Below, piece by piece: positions 23,761 through 37,093 of a DNA stretch of 64,000 bases; within the stretch, counting starts at the first letter, position 1; the number at the start of each line of letters is the position of its first letter. Position numbers and translations under genes: made by a program. Origin of the DNA: Aspidiotus rigidus. Lineage: Eukaryota; Arthropoda; Insecta; Hemiptera; Diaspididae. Under the pieces are notes generated by a model that saw only the letters and a program-made list of their open reading frames with translations, was not told where the DNA came from and did not search any database. Location: assembly GCA_035079385.1 (NCBI GenBank), contig JAVHKY010000063.1, positions 1,550,001 through 1,614,000 on the forward strand, in the 5' to 3' direction.

Positions 23761-25746
23761 CAGTGACCGCCACTTATTACGTTCAGTGGTTAATATGATC
23801 AGCCGCTTATTACGATCAAAAACCGCTGGAACCGATACAAATGAACCATTTTAGTACATTTTTCATCTGATTGTACGATCATTGACGCCGGGTAATACGT
23901 TCAAAAATTACTCATGTTACACCGTAAAAACCCGATTTTTCCTGCTCAGGAATATTTTTTTTTGTATGAATGCTCATGATAAGCTAACAATAAATACTCT
24001 ATGGCAGTTATTTCGTGTCGTTCGTGTAAGATTGACCTATCTCTTTACCGTTTCTGTGCTCTGTGTGTCTTCTTTATGGCGAATCGAAAATCGAGGTGTG
24101 ATTTATCAGTTGATGAGAAGAAGAAATTGCTGTCGCAGTATGACACTTTACCAAAAATGTCTCAACGACTTGCTGCCGAGAAATTAGGAGTTGCTCAATC
24201 CACTTTGAATGGCCTTTTGAAATCCCGTGCACATTTAGACGTCAGTACAGAATGTGGTGGTCGAAAACGTAAACGAGAAGGGAAGAGCCAGGCTACTGAT
24301 GAAGCATTGTTTGTGTGGTTCAAACAGGCTTTATTGCAAAATGCTCCAATTAATCGCGGCATTCTAATGGAGAAAGCCAACAGTTTAGCAAAAAAATTGA
24401 ATGAAGAAGATTTTCGGGCTACTGATGGTTGGCTAACGCGTTGGAAAGAACGTCACGGCATAATTTACAAGAAACTCCAAGGGGAAAAAGCCGACGCTGA
24501 TGAATGTAAGGCGGAGGAATGGATAAAAACCAAGTGGCCTGATGTTTTGAAGAGATATCATCCAAACGATATTTATAATCTCGATGAGACAGGGCTCTAT
24601 TTCAGAGCGACACCAGATTACTGCATGACCTTGAAGAAGAATCCTCATTCAGCTGGGAAGAAAATCAAAGAGCGTATAACGGTTGCACTCTGTTGCAATA
24701 TGACTGGGAGTGACAAGAGAAGACCTCTTGTAATCGGAAAAAGTAAGACACCCAGATGTTTCAAAGGTGTTAAGAATATTCCAGCAGAGTATTACAGCAA
24801 TAAGAGTGCCTGGATGACATCATTTATCTTTGAGGAACATTTAAAACGTTGGGATTCCAAACTGAAAAGAAGAATTGCTTTACTTGTGGACAATTGCCCA
24901 GCTCATCCACTGCTTACAAAGCTCAAAAACATTGAGCTGATTTTTCTTCCGCCCAATACAACTTCGATCCTTCAGCCGCTCGACCAGGGTATCATTAAAA
25001 CTTACAAAACGTTCTTTCGAAGTGATATGAGAAGGATTATCATCGACGCAATTGATGCCGGTAAAGGAAACGCAAACGACATTGCCAAAAAATTCACCGT
25101 TCTGAACGCTATTCACATGACTTTCAATGCTTGGAACAGAGTTTCTGCTGAGTGTATCACCAATTGCTTTCGAAAAGGGGGGATGTGTTCGGATTCTGAA
25201 AGCAGTGATAATGACAATTATGATGAAAATGAATCATATGATGAAGAATTCTTAGAGTGGGTGTCGGTTGACGATGATTTGCCAACTTATCACACAATGG
25301 ACGATAGAGAAATTGCTGAAGCAGTTCTGGAGGGGAAGAAGAAAGAAGATGTCAATTCTACATCTCTAGGGGAAGACGATGACTGTGATGATGAAGAGGA
25401 AGAAAGAATTCCTGTAAAAAGGACAGAAGCTCTACATGCTGTGGATGTGTTAAGGAGAGCTCTGGAAGAAAATGAAGTTGGAGACCAATATCTTTACTTT
25501 CAGACACTTCATGAAATTGAAACTCGATTGCTGTCAGCTTTACCACAGAAGCAATCTCTAATAACGGACTTTTTTAGGAAAAGCAATGTACTCGTACAAT
25601 AATGATAAATTTTACGTAATTTCCATTTTTGATACATAATGTAATGTTACTGAAATTAAAAAAAAAATTTTCGTTTATTGTGATTGCCGGTTATTACGTT
25701 CAAAATGTATCAGTCCCAACGTGATCAGATAAAGCGGCGGTTACTG
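23761..25746 (+). mobile_element. complete pogo/Tigger DNA transposon
   Basis: 1,986-bp element flanked by the TA dinucleotide duplication (23759-23760 and 25747-25748) typical of the IS630-Tc1-mariner superfamily. The left end starts CAGTGACCGCCACTTATTAC; the right end, read inward on the minus strand, starts CAGTAACCGCCGCTTTATC. Subterminal TTATTACG(T/A)TCA repeats lie at 23774 and 23807 on the left and near 25691 on the right, with a degenerate copy at about 23893. They are candidate transposase-binding sites. The single ORF is intact, so the copy may be recent or still mobile. Confidence 0.92.
24076..25602 (+). CDS. pogo/Tigger transposase, intact
   Basis: 508-aa transposase. Residues ~5-55 form a CENP-B N-terminal/psq-type helix-turn-helix (LSVDEKKKLLSQYDTLPKMS...KLGVAQSTLNGLLK). 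Residues ~72-130 are the second CENP-B/Tc5-type DNA-binding domain (ATDEALFVWFKQA ... TDGWLTRWKERHGI). The DDE_1 catalytic core follows with D170 in NLDETGLY, D272 in LLVDNCPAH and D303 in QPLDQGII. The 30 residues between the last two Asp give the DDD spacing known for pogo-like enzymes. A Lys/Arg-rich patch at 63-68 may be a nuclear localisation signal, and an acidic C-terminal stretch (~375-455) is as in Tigger/jerky relatives. An ATG 25 codons upstream (24001) is in frame, but homology starts at MANRKSRCDLS, so 24076 is preferred. No stop or frameshift. Domestication cannot be excluded, but intact terminal repeats favour a transposon. Confidence 0.92.
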   Translation: MANRKSRCDLSVDEKKKLLSQYDTLPKMSQRLAAEKLGVAQSTLNGLLKSRAHLDVSTECGGRKRKREGKSQATDEALFVWFKQALLQNAPINRGILMEKANSLAKKLNEEDFRATDGWLTRWKERHGIIYKKLQGEKADADECKAEEWIKTKWPDVLKRYHPNDIYNLDETGLYFRATPDYCMTLKKNPHSAGKKIKERITVALCCNMTGSDKRRPLVIGKSKTPRCFKGVKNIPAEYYSNKSAWMTSFIFEEHLKRWDSKLKRRIALLVDNCPAHPLLTKLKNIELIFLPPNTTSILQPLDQGIIKTYKTFFRSDMRRIIIDAIDAGKGNANDIAKKFTVLNAIHMTFNAWNRVSAECITNCFRKGGMCSDSESSDNDNYDENESYDEEFLEWVSVDDDLPTYHTMDDREIAEAVLEGKKKEDVNSTSLGEDDDCDDEEEERIPVKRTEALHAVDVLRRALEENEVGDQYLYFQTLHEIETRLLSALPQKQSLITDFFRKSNVLVQ

Positions 25747-26028
25747 TATTTTTGGGTCATTAATTGTTGATATAAAACTATTACTTTTGATTTTCCTAAA
25801 GCGTAAAACATGTGATCTGAATTGACTCATTCCTTCCCTTAAGCATACAAAACAGATCATTTTTTATTCGTATATAATTCTCACAGTATTACTCTGTGTC
25901 ACTGTAATACCATATTTTTCAATCCCAAACAAATCAGCATGACGCACTACCAATTTATCAGAAAATTCAACAATTCATTTTCTCTGGCACCATTGAATTC
26001 TGATCGATAAAAAACCTGATATACATAA

Positions 26029-26982
26029 TCTAATATATAAAGTAGAATGTTTGTCTGTATGTATATCTGTATGTTCGTCCATAACTTTCAAACGCCGTCA
26101 CCTATCGACCTGGAATTTTTTTTGAAAAATTTCGTTTTTTCTGGGTCAGGTTCTTAAATACATTTCGATGTTTTGACTCCCTGAAGGTGGAGTAGGGGGC
26201 GACAAAATTAGGAAAAACGGGCATTATCGAGTATTGAAACTGCTTTGCGCTGTACGTTAGACCTACACGCATTGAGTGGCGCAGTTTCGAAAATTGAATT
26301 ATTGTGATAACTCGAGTATAACTCATTTTTATGAAAAATTGAAGAGAACAAAAATTGTAGCCCCTGTAATTTCCTTTCGAATGAGCCCGCTCCAGATTTT
26401 TAGGAGGAAATTTTGTGACTACAGTATTCCCTGTACTTCCATACTAAGTAAGTTATTTTATTCACAGTTTTAAAAACACCTACATAAAGGATTTTACATC
26501 CGGTATCTCATACAAGAACCAATGTCTAGACACGGTGCGCACTGCGGTGCGCACTGCGTATAGGCTAGCGGAAATGACCCTTTTTTTACCTGTTGTCCGT
26601 GTGTTTTCTTAGGGACTGGCAAAATGTCAATGGATTTGTCTGTATTCTGCTGCGATACAGGCTTCACGCGTTAAGTCAGCTCTCAAGTGAATTAGTGTGT
26701 AAAAAATTTAATTTGGTGATTTTATTTTTGTGCGACTCGGAACTTTGATATATTTTTATAAGTATAGTCGCAGTTTTTGGTGTCTATTTTCTTATTTTTG
26801 AACTGAATAGTTTTGAATTTTGCAAAACTCTTTCCACTGTTTCTTTTTTAAAAATTCATCTGAATTCCAAGATACCTACAAAACACACATACCTACAAGA
26901 TACAGATACCTATAAAACACAGATATCTACTCAACACACAGCTAGCGGTCAGGCGCGCCGGAGGCGCGTCGTCAACCGCTAG
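26029..26982 (+). mobile_element. Helitron, first unit of a head-to-tail dimer
   Basis: Starts TCTAATATATAAAG after A (26028). Ends with the hairpin CGCGCC-GGA-GGCGCG followed by GTCAACCGCTAG (CTAG ends at 26982). There is no ORF; length is 954 bp. The first ~220 bp differ from the next unit, after which the two units look nearly identical. The 3' end is fused without spacer to the 5' TC of the next copy. Confidence 0.82.
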
Positions 26983-27953
26983 TCTAATATATAAAGCAGA
27001 AAGTTTGTCTGTCCGTCCTCCTGTCCGTTTATAACTCGAGAACTACTGGGCTGATCGCTTTCAAAGTTTCAGGATATATTGTCCTCATCCCAGAGCAGCA
27101 AATAGACTCATAAAAATAAAAATTTGACGGGGAGGTGCTGAGTAATTTCAAAAAAGGGCGAAAACAATGACTTTTTTCAATATAAAAAAACGTGGTGGTG
27201 TAGCTTGCCATGTACATTAGACCTACGCGCGTTGAGTGGCGCAGTTTCGAAAATTGAATTATTGTGATAACTCGAGTATAACTCATTTTTATGAAAAATT
27301 GAAGAGAACAAAAATTGTAGCCCCTGTAATTTCCTTTCGAATGAGCCCGGTTCCAGATTTTTAGGAGGAAATTTTGTGACTACAGTATTCCCTGTACTTC
27401 CATACTAAGTAAGTTACAGTATTTTATTCACAGTTTTAAAAACACCTACATAAAGGATTTTACATCCGGTATCTCATACAAGAACCAATGTCTAGACACG
27501 GTGCGCACTGCGGTGCGCACTGCGTATGGGCTAGCGGAAATTACCTTTTTTTTTACCTGTTGTCCGTGTGTTTTCTTAGGGACTGGCAAAATGTCAATGG
27601 ATTTGTCTGTATTCTGCTGCGATGAATACAGGCTTCACGCGTTAAGTCAGCTCTCAAGTGAATTAGTGCGTAAAAAATTTAATTTGGTGATTTTATTTTT
27701 GTGCGACTCGGAACTTCGATATATTTTTATAAGTATAGTCGCAGTTTTTGGTGTCTATTTTCTTATTTTTGAACTGAATAGTTGTGAATTTTGCAAAACT
27801 CTTTCCACTGTTTCTTTTTTAAAAATTCATCTGAATTCCAAGATACCTACAAAACACACATACCTACAAGATACAGATACCTATAAAACACAGATATCTA
27901 CTCAACACACAGCTAGCGGTCAGGCGCGCCGGAGGCGCGTCGCCAACCGCTAG
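26983..27953 (+). mobile_element. Helitron, second unit of the dimer
   Basis: Begins TCTAATATATAAAGCAGA directly after CTAG of the previous unit and ends ...CGCCAACCGCTAG at 27953, followed by T. It contains the TTATAACTCGAGAACTACTG block, AAATTGAAGAGAACAAAAAT, and a run of CCTACAAAACACA-like short repeats near the end. It closely matches the minus-strand copy at 38038-39018. Non-autonomous, 971 bp. Confidence 0.82.
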
Positions 27954-27974
27954 TATATTCTATATTATACACTA

Positions 27975-28942
<968 letters not shown>

Positions 28943-28949
28943 TTAACTG

Positions 28950-29085
28950 AAATCGCATATTGCGAGTAATCTTCGCTCCCATTCATTGGAATTCGATGAA
29001 ATTTTTACATTATACTGAAATTGTGTCGAGGATTTTGTTTACCGATCAAAAATTGAATGAAGATACGCGAAAAAGTTGTAATAAA
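28950..29085 (-). repeat. dispersed repeat matching 10310-10440 in reverse
   Basis: See the + copy at 10310. It includes GAAATTTTTACATTATACTG and GCGAAAAAGTTGTAATAAAG. Confidence 0.55.
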
Positions 29086-29286
29086 GGTTTAAAGCCAACT
29101 GTATATTGGCTTTTGCTTTTCTTCATCTATCCTTGATACCAAATAAATTTCCATTCTATTAAATGGACTAAATTCGTACAAACAACCAAATATAAAGGAA
29201 GATGATAAGTGCGGAAAGTTTCTAAAAATCATACAGATAAGGATAGAAGAGAAAATATGACGAGAAAATCTCCTGGCCCGAGTAGA

Positions 29287-29356
29287 GCCCGAGCGGGAAT
29301 CGAACTTGCGACCTGTCGTCTTTATGACGAGTGCGATAACCACTACCCTACCAGGC
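29287..29356 (-). repeat. tRNA-like sequence (SINE head or tRNA pseudogene)
   Basis: On the minus strand it begins GCCTGGTAGGGTAGTGGTTA, an A-box-like D arm. An anticodon-type stem TCGTC/GACGA follows, then a B box AGTTCGATTCC, with the end (CTCGGGC) pairing with the first bases at six of seven acceptor positions. The anticodon loop is too short and lacks a proper U33, and the T stem has two mismatches, so it is not a working tRNA. It fits a tRNA-derived SINE head. Confidence 0.6.
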
Positions 29357-29395
29357 TGTAACATTATATCGTCATATTTCGTCTTCAGATAGAAG

Positions 29396-29450
29396 TTCTC
29401 GTACTCATCATGGAAACGAGAAGTCGCGGGTTCGATTCCTGCTTGAGCTA
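29396..29450 (+). repeat. second tRNA-like half, opposite orientation
   Basis: The + strand reads CTCGT...ACGAG (stem) then GCGGGTTCGATTCCTGC, a well-formed T arm with B box. It faces the minus-strand tRNA-like sequence 40 bp away. CGTCATATTT repeats flank both (29251, 29370, 29463). Confidence 0.5.
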
Positions 29451-29499
29451 GGACATTATTTCGTCATATTTCTTCTTCTATCGTCATCAGAGAATTCAG

Positions 29500-30190
29500 T
29501 TGATGATTTGCCATGAAAAAATATTATTACCATGACTACTTTCCTATACAACTGTCTTCCTCAACTTGAATGTTTGTGGTTTGTGACAAACAGTTTTTAA
29601 TTTTTGTCGAGCGTATATTGGCTACTGCTTTCAGCTCTTCCCTATAATTTTTCATCGACCCTCCTTCCAATGATAACGAAGTTACGTGCTTTATAAAACG
29701 TATTAATACATTACTTTTGTAATGGTAAAGAGAGGATCAAATTTAGTTCAGAAATACAACTCTGCGGCAAAAGTCGTCAATTCCAGCAAGAGAGGGAAGA
29801 TGGAGGTTCCAATTTGCCTTCTATTGCTCTAAGTTTGTTTGAATGCTGATTTTTCCAAAAGTCGTACCAGGAGCCAATTATCAGAGATCAGTAACAGTCT
29901 TCAAGGTCAGAAGCAAGGGTAAGTACTGGGTCAGAAATTTGGGGGGATTGAAGGGAATCACTAGTGGCAATGACAATCGCGTCCGTCATGTTCCGGGAAG
30001 TTGATGTGACCTGGATTCCATGTAGAAGTGGATTATAGTGATTACGAGATTAAGTGAATGCGCTGATTTGGAGAATAGTTGAATAGAGTCCTGTATAGTC
30101 AGGAGAGAGGAAAGTGAGTCAGTTAACAGTAGAAATTTGAGCTGGTGTTGAGAAGGAAAAGATGAGAAAGACAAGAATATATGGTGTTCC
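29500..30190 (-). pseudogene. I/Jockey-like retrotransposon remnant, copy 2
   Basis: The minus frame 30174-29986 reads LKFLLLTDSLSSLLTIQD, an RNase H signature keeping the catalytic Asp, followed by about 40 residues ending MESRSHQLPGT. 29500-29960 matches in order the + strand segments at 9001-9135, 9490-9570 and 9850-9960. The RT domain is gone. This copy is compact where copy 1 is interrupted by family A elements. Confidence 0.6.
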
Positions 30191-31544
30191 GTTTGGTATG
30201 AAAATGGAGACAGAATTTTTCAATCAACAACTGATTATGACTCCTTAGATCGAGTACGCGTATTCTGTTTTAGGTCCAGATTTAGATGCATCGGTAAAGT
30301 AAGGCTGGTGAATCGGAAAATAAATAAGTTCAGAGATAAAGTTTCCAATGAGTTGTCGGTATTTATAGAGTTTTGTGAGTTTGCAGATTTTCAGCTAGAT
30401 CGAGTCGGAAACCTGGAAGAAGAGATATCTATGGAGAAGTCGATGATACTATAGAGAGTAGATGATTCAATTTGAGGGTGTTTGAATAGTTCAGATTCAA
30501 GTGGAAGGAGGAGAGAATTATGTCTTCAGAGTACGGGTGCAAAGATTGGAAGCTGGGCTTACTATGCATTTCCTTGACAGGGTAAAATTGCCAAATGATA
30601 TTTCTGGTTACGTTCTATGTTACTTGTTTGTTGTATTCCGAAGTAAATTTTCACGAAAAATTCGATGGAACCTTCATTTTTAGTGCAAGTTGCACCCTGA
30701 TAAGATAATGAAGTCGGATGCATACCAAAATGAAAAAACTTTTAATTACATATAGTCGGTACTACTTACGCAGCTACGTAAGTTTTTCTCCCTATTATGG
30801 ACTCAAAAAATATTGTTTTTTCATTCTCTATCAATATCCGTTTGACTCGAGAATAAGTATTTCAATATAGCGTGCTTAATAAAAATTTTTAGTCTCACTT
30901 TCCATTGATAAATTCACAAATTTGAGCACTCGCGAATGTGGAATTTCTTTTTGAATAAGTATTTCTATTCAAATTTTGATGCAATATTTTACATATAAAT
31001 TAAGAGTTGAAATTCACCGCAATATTGTATAATTCGGATGTGAATAGTTTGAGCTACAAATATGCATCGCACTGGTTTATACACGATGAAAAAGCTTAAA
31101 AAATTATTGCATTCAAACTAATTCCGTCCGTTTTTGTCTTTCTTCCCTATCATGTATGTATATTTTTTATATTAATCGTCGTTTTGTGATATGATCAATT
31201 TGTGGAAAGTAGAATGCGAATAAGTATACCAAAATTATCAAGTCTTGTTTCATAAAAAAGAATGCGGTTTACATGGTTTAGACGGAAGTTTTCGGCGAAT
31301 TGAGTAGAAAGTATGTTGCAGTGACATAGGGTAGTGAGCTCTAAGTAAGTAAGAGACTCGACCGTGAAGTACTTTTACTATCGCAATATACGTAGAATGA
31401 TGTACACCACGATGATGTATAGTTTTCAGAACGCACCAGCGCGATAAGATGCAAGAAATCTTATGCTTTTTTGTCATGTTTAAAAAATAATCGCTTGTGT
31501 GTCGCATGTGCAGCACCGCCCGTCATCCATGATGGAGTAGATGC
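30191..31544. other. intron segment, mostly unrecognised
   Basis: 30191-30470 may be more of the retrotransposon on the minus strand, without a readable domain. 30700-31540 shows no signature. Confidence 0.35.
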
Positions 31545-33135
31545 GGATTGCCTATGCATTTAATATTGTTTCCTCCAACACCGGAATCGACCCTTTTCGG
31601 GTAAACTTCAGTCCGCCAAGTTGCTTTGGCAACCGCCAAGCTGCAGTGCCCCCCTGGCACGCACAAAAATTAAGAACACACACAACAACAACAACACCAC
31701 AATACACAATACAGTAGGTCACTGTTGGAGTTTCTTCATCTCCTTCTTTCTTCAGGGATGATCTTGGTCCTCTTCTTCCTGCAGATCTGGATGTTGATGG
31801 TACACAGGTGTTGAGTAGGCCATAGCGTGGTTCTGCATTTGCCTATTCCATTCCTGGTCCATCTTCCTCTTCATGATGGTGGCCGCAAATGCAGACACCT
31901 GGTTCCATGCTTCTTCGGAACCTAGCATGGTGGGTACCAGGCTACTCAGGTCGAGCGCTTCATGTACCCCGATCTCTTGAAGAGACCGACTAAGCTCGTC
32001 CCACTCACGCTTCCACGCCTCACACTCAAATAAGGTGTATTGTGGTCCATCATCCCGCCCTTGGTTACAGTGCGAACACGTTGCCTGCTCAACTTTCCTT
32101 AACTTCTCGTGAAGGTACTTGTTGAAGCAGCCATGGCCGCTTAACATCTGCGTCAGGTGAAAGTTCAGCTGACCATGGTGTCGGTTCATCCACTCGTCAA
32201 GGTCGCGTATTAGCACCCGGGTTGTCCATGTACCCAGCTCACTCTGGGCAATTCTTGCTTTCCACTTTACAAGCAAGGAGCGCCTGGCCTCCTGCTTGAC
32301 CCGTAAAGCTTCTTGGTTGGTCGTCGTTCTCTTCTTTGCTTTGAACACCACCGCTCTCTCCTCAGCAAGGAGCTCGATTGGTGGTGAACGTGCTAATACA
32401 CAAAGAGCCTCCGTCGAGACAGTACGGTAGGCACTAACACACCTCAGCGCAGCTCTTCGTTGGATCTTTACCATCTCTCTTCTTCGGTATGGTATCTTCA
32501 TGCAGTCGGCCCATACTGGCGCACCATATAGGAGGATCGACAAGGCGGTGCTCATCATGATCCTTCTCCTTGCTTCTCTCGGTCCTCCCAGGTTCCTCAT
32601 AAGGCGGCTTAGGTATCCAACTACCCGGCCCGCCTTTTCCGCTGCCATCAGGAAATGGTGCCTGAAGCTCAGCGTTGAGTCAAACCAGATGCCCAGGTAT
32701 TTCATTTGCTTCTTGGTTTCAATTTCCACACCTTGCAGGCGAAAGGTGGGTGGCTTGAACTTCCGACGGTTCGTGAATAAAATGGCCTCCGTCTTACTTG
32801 CTGCAAGTTCAAGTCCAGCCGACTCGATCCAACGCGTCACATCCTCTAGGGCCCGGTTTACCCTGCTCTCCACCGCTACAGTTGTTTCGGCGGTGCATAC
32901 CACCAGGACGTCATCCGCATAGCAGACAAGCTTAACCCCCGGTGGCACCCTCACCTTAAAGATTCCGTTAAATGCGACGCACCACAAAAGCGGCCCAAGG
33001 ACCGACCCCTGCTGCACCCCACAAGTAACAGGGCGCTTTACTGTACCAGCAGATGTCTCTGCTTGGATTTCACGGCAGCTAAGATAGCTGCTGATCATCC
33101 TGAGCAGGTATGCGGGCACACACTCATTATCGAGT
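31545..33135 (-). mobile_element. 5'-truncated R1/Jockey-group non-LTR retrotransposon
   Basis: Contains the reverse transcriptase fragment (31752-33119) and, downstream on the minus strand, a GC-richer 3' UTR with the phrases GGCACTGCAGCTTGGCGG, GGGTCGATTCCGGTGTTGG and a (GTT)n stretch. 5' truncation near 33135 is typical of target-primed reverse transcription. The 3' boundary is approximate. Confidence 0.75.
31752..33119 (-). pseudogene. reverse transcriptase, C-terminal half (R1-like)
   Basis: 455 open codons beginning inside the RT domain. GVQQGSVLGPLLW (RT motif 4) lies at ~34-46, YADDVLVV with the catalytic DD at ~67-74, AASKTEAILF (motif D) near 105 and MKYLGIWFDSTLSF (motif E) near 139. 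A thumb region follows with ILLYGAPVWADCM near 195. Near 375 there is a C-terminal CxxC...H-like motif (CSHCNQGRDDGPQYTLFECEAW) as in R1-clade elements, with the His position apparently replaced. The RT fingers and the endonuclease are missing: translation upstream meets a TGA about 18 bp beyond the start given here (a GTG). The frame is undamaged, so the insertion is fairly recent, but the copy cannot move on its own. Confidence 0.85.
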
Positions 33136-33171
33136 CACAATAACAACCACGTTAACCAACGTGTTTCTGTG

Positions 33172-33285
33172 AGGTCATTGGTATTTAATTTAAAGAGAGG
33201 GAGTGATTCTCTCAATGATTTTTGCATTGTGAGAAGAAAAGTCGTGTACTACTCACGCGACTGCGTGGGTGTTTTTTGTTCGTTC
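33172..33285 (+). repeat. dispersed repeat (family B), copy 2
   Basis: Matches 8902-9000 and the reverse of 51290-51375 (GTCATTGGTATTTAATTTAA, CTCTCAATGATTTTTGCATT, AAAGTCGTGTACTACTCACG). It lies just beyond the truncated 5' end of the retrotransposon. Confidence 0.65.
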
Positions 33286-35333
<2,048 letters not shown>

Positions 35334-35457
35334 TTTTCAGGATGAGACAGTGGTTTGGTAATGATTACCGAATTAGTTTGCATTGCAATTAACGTTACGG
35401 AGTTCTAATAATATAATGTTCGGTAATCATTACCAAACCAAAGTCTTATCCTAAAAA
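35334..35457. mobile_element. short foldback MITE
   Basis: Inverted arms of about 40 bp. The left arm contains GGTTTGGTAATGATTACCGAA; the right arm on the minus strand reads GGTTTGGTAATGATTACCGAA after TTTTAGGATAAGACTT. Total about 124 bp. Confidence 0.75.
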
Positions 35458-35754
35458 TTCAGAAATGTCCTCTCAGTATATGAACGAGCACGCACACCTA
35501 AAGTGGTCCCCAGCAATCCGCATCTTTGGCACCAGTATCCATCATTTTGGGCATTAAGAGTGGCAGTTCCAGAGGTCTGTTCCGTCATTGAGGCCACTAT
35601 ACAGAAGTCTACCCCACTAACTGTGCGAACGTTCGGCTTTGTTCTATAGACATGCACACATCTGCTCTTCCAGAGAGCTTTCAACCACCACTAGGAGCCC
35701 TTGAAAAGTTCGACAGTAGTGTTTGGAGACTCTTGACTTCTCAGGCGTGGTTCT

Positions 35755-36260
35755 TCGTCTTCTTCTTCTTCTTCTTCTTCTTCTCCTGTTGTTGTTATTT
35801 ATTACTTATGTGTTTTTTTGCGTTCTAATCCCTTCGAAGGCTCATCATCTTCTTCCTCTTTTTCTGACGCTCTCTCCTGAGCATCCAGGGTATAATGTTA
35901 CTACTGATTGTGGTACTAGTGATGATGCAATACACATGGATGTGGGAGACGATGCCCCATTCCGCATTCAGTTTCTTCTGCGTCATCTTATCGGTTTCCA
36001 CGCCTCCGTTGTTCTTAGCATTCACGGAACCAGATTACTTAGGGTGAATTTTATATCTTCCCCAATCTCATGAAGAGATCGTGTCAGCTAACCTCGTTTA
36101 CCTAGCTCACGTCAAGATGGTGTGCTGTGATCCATCACACCGCTCCAATTTACATTGTGTATATGACTGCTGCTCAACTTTTCCCATTTCGAGGTGGTAC
36201 TTGTTGAAGCACCAATGACCGTTTTTATTTTTTTAAGATGAAAAACCCGCACATTCGACC
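35755..36260 (-). pseudogene. degraded 3' part of the R1-like retrotransposon
   Basis: Segments from about 35850 to 36230 match 31880-32160 in order (TCATGAAGAGATCG, GTGATCCATCA, GCTGCTCAACTTT, GGTACTTGTTGAAGCA) with many substitutions. It is an older minus-strand relative of the element at 31545-33135. The 35755-35790 stretch is a CTT microsatellite. No readable frame remains. Confidence 0.55.
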
Positions 36261-37092
36261 TTGAGCTGGTCAGTTCGATTTACAGTGTACTAGACTTATG
36301 CTGAAAATAAGACCAACACCGAAGAGTTATGTCGCCCATCAGACTACTGCATTCAATTAACATAAAACATGATCTAAATTCTTTGTTTGTAAAATGTTTA
36401 TCCCACCTTATGTTTTGTAGGAAAGTTTGAGCTAGTTAAAATGGATTATTCTGGTGGTGAGAAATGAAATGGATGTTTTCCTTGTGGGTATTGTAACCAC
36501 TCAATCGAAAAAGCTCAAGATTTGAAATTCTTGAAAATCGCAGCATCCGCTTTATTTCTAATTTTTCTTTTTATTCTAGATGAACAGAAAATAGCTTTGT
36601 ACCACCCTACTTTTGTATTGGTACTCGCCGTTGTATCGTTGCATTTTATTGTACACTGGTAAGGAAAACCACAACGTGAAACTGGTCACTTACCGCTACA
36701 ACTTGAATAAGCTGCGGTAAATGCCAATTACATAGTTTGGTTTGGTTTGGCGATACTCGATACATATACCGATAAACGATTAAACGCGATAGTACATTAT
36801 GCTCTCATCAGTGTTCTTTTCCATTAATGTTTCTTGTTCGTTTGTACTCTTCGTCAGTTATAGTTGCATTAATTATTGAAGTGTTCATTAAGTTTTGAAA
36901 ATGAGTATTTTCGTTCATAAAAAAATCAATACAAAAGTCTAATTCATTTTCCTTATCATCCAGAATGAAAATATGTAGTAAATATACGATCAACTCGTGC
37001 ACCGGTTGTGGAACGAGGCGGAGCCGTTCGACGTCAGCGCACAAGTTAACCGTATGTGGGTACATACCGCTTCTGTAACGTAATATACCATT
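36261..37092. other. intron segment, nothing recognised
   Basis: Only a small TTTGG repeat at about 36738-36752. No gene or transposon signature. Confidence 0.45.
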
Positions 37093-37093
37093 A

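Noticed and set aside
27501..27953. 150-codon frame inside the second Helitron unit
   Set aside because: Low-complexity, not shared in frame with the other copies, and ends in the Helitron terminus. It has no Rep or helicase motif.
29287..29356. Functional tRNA gene
   Set aside because: The anticodon loop is malformed and the T stem has two mismatches. It is kept only as a tRNA-like repeat.
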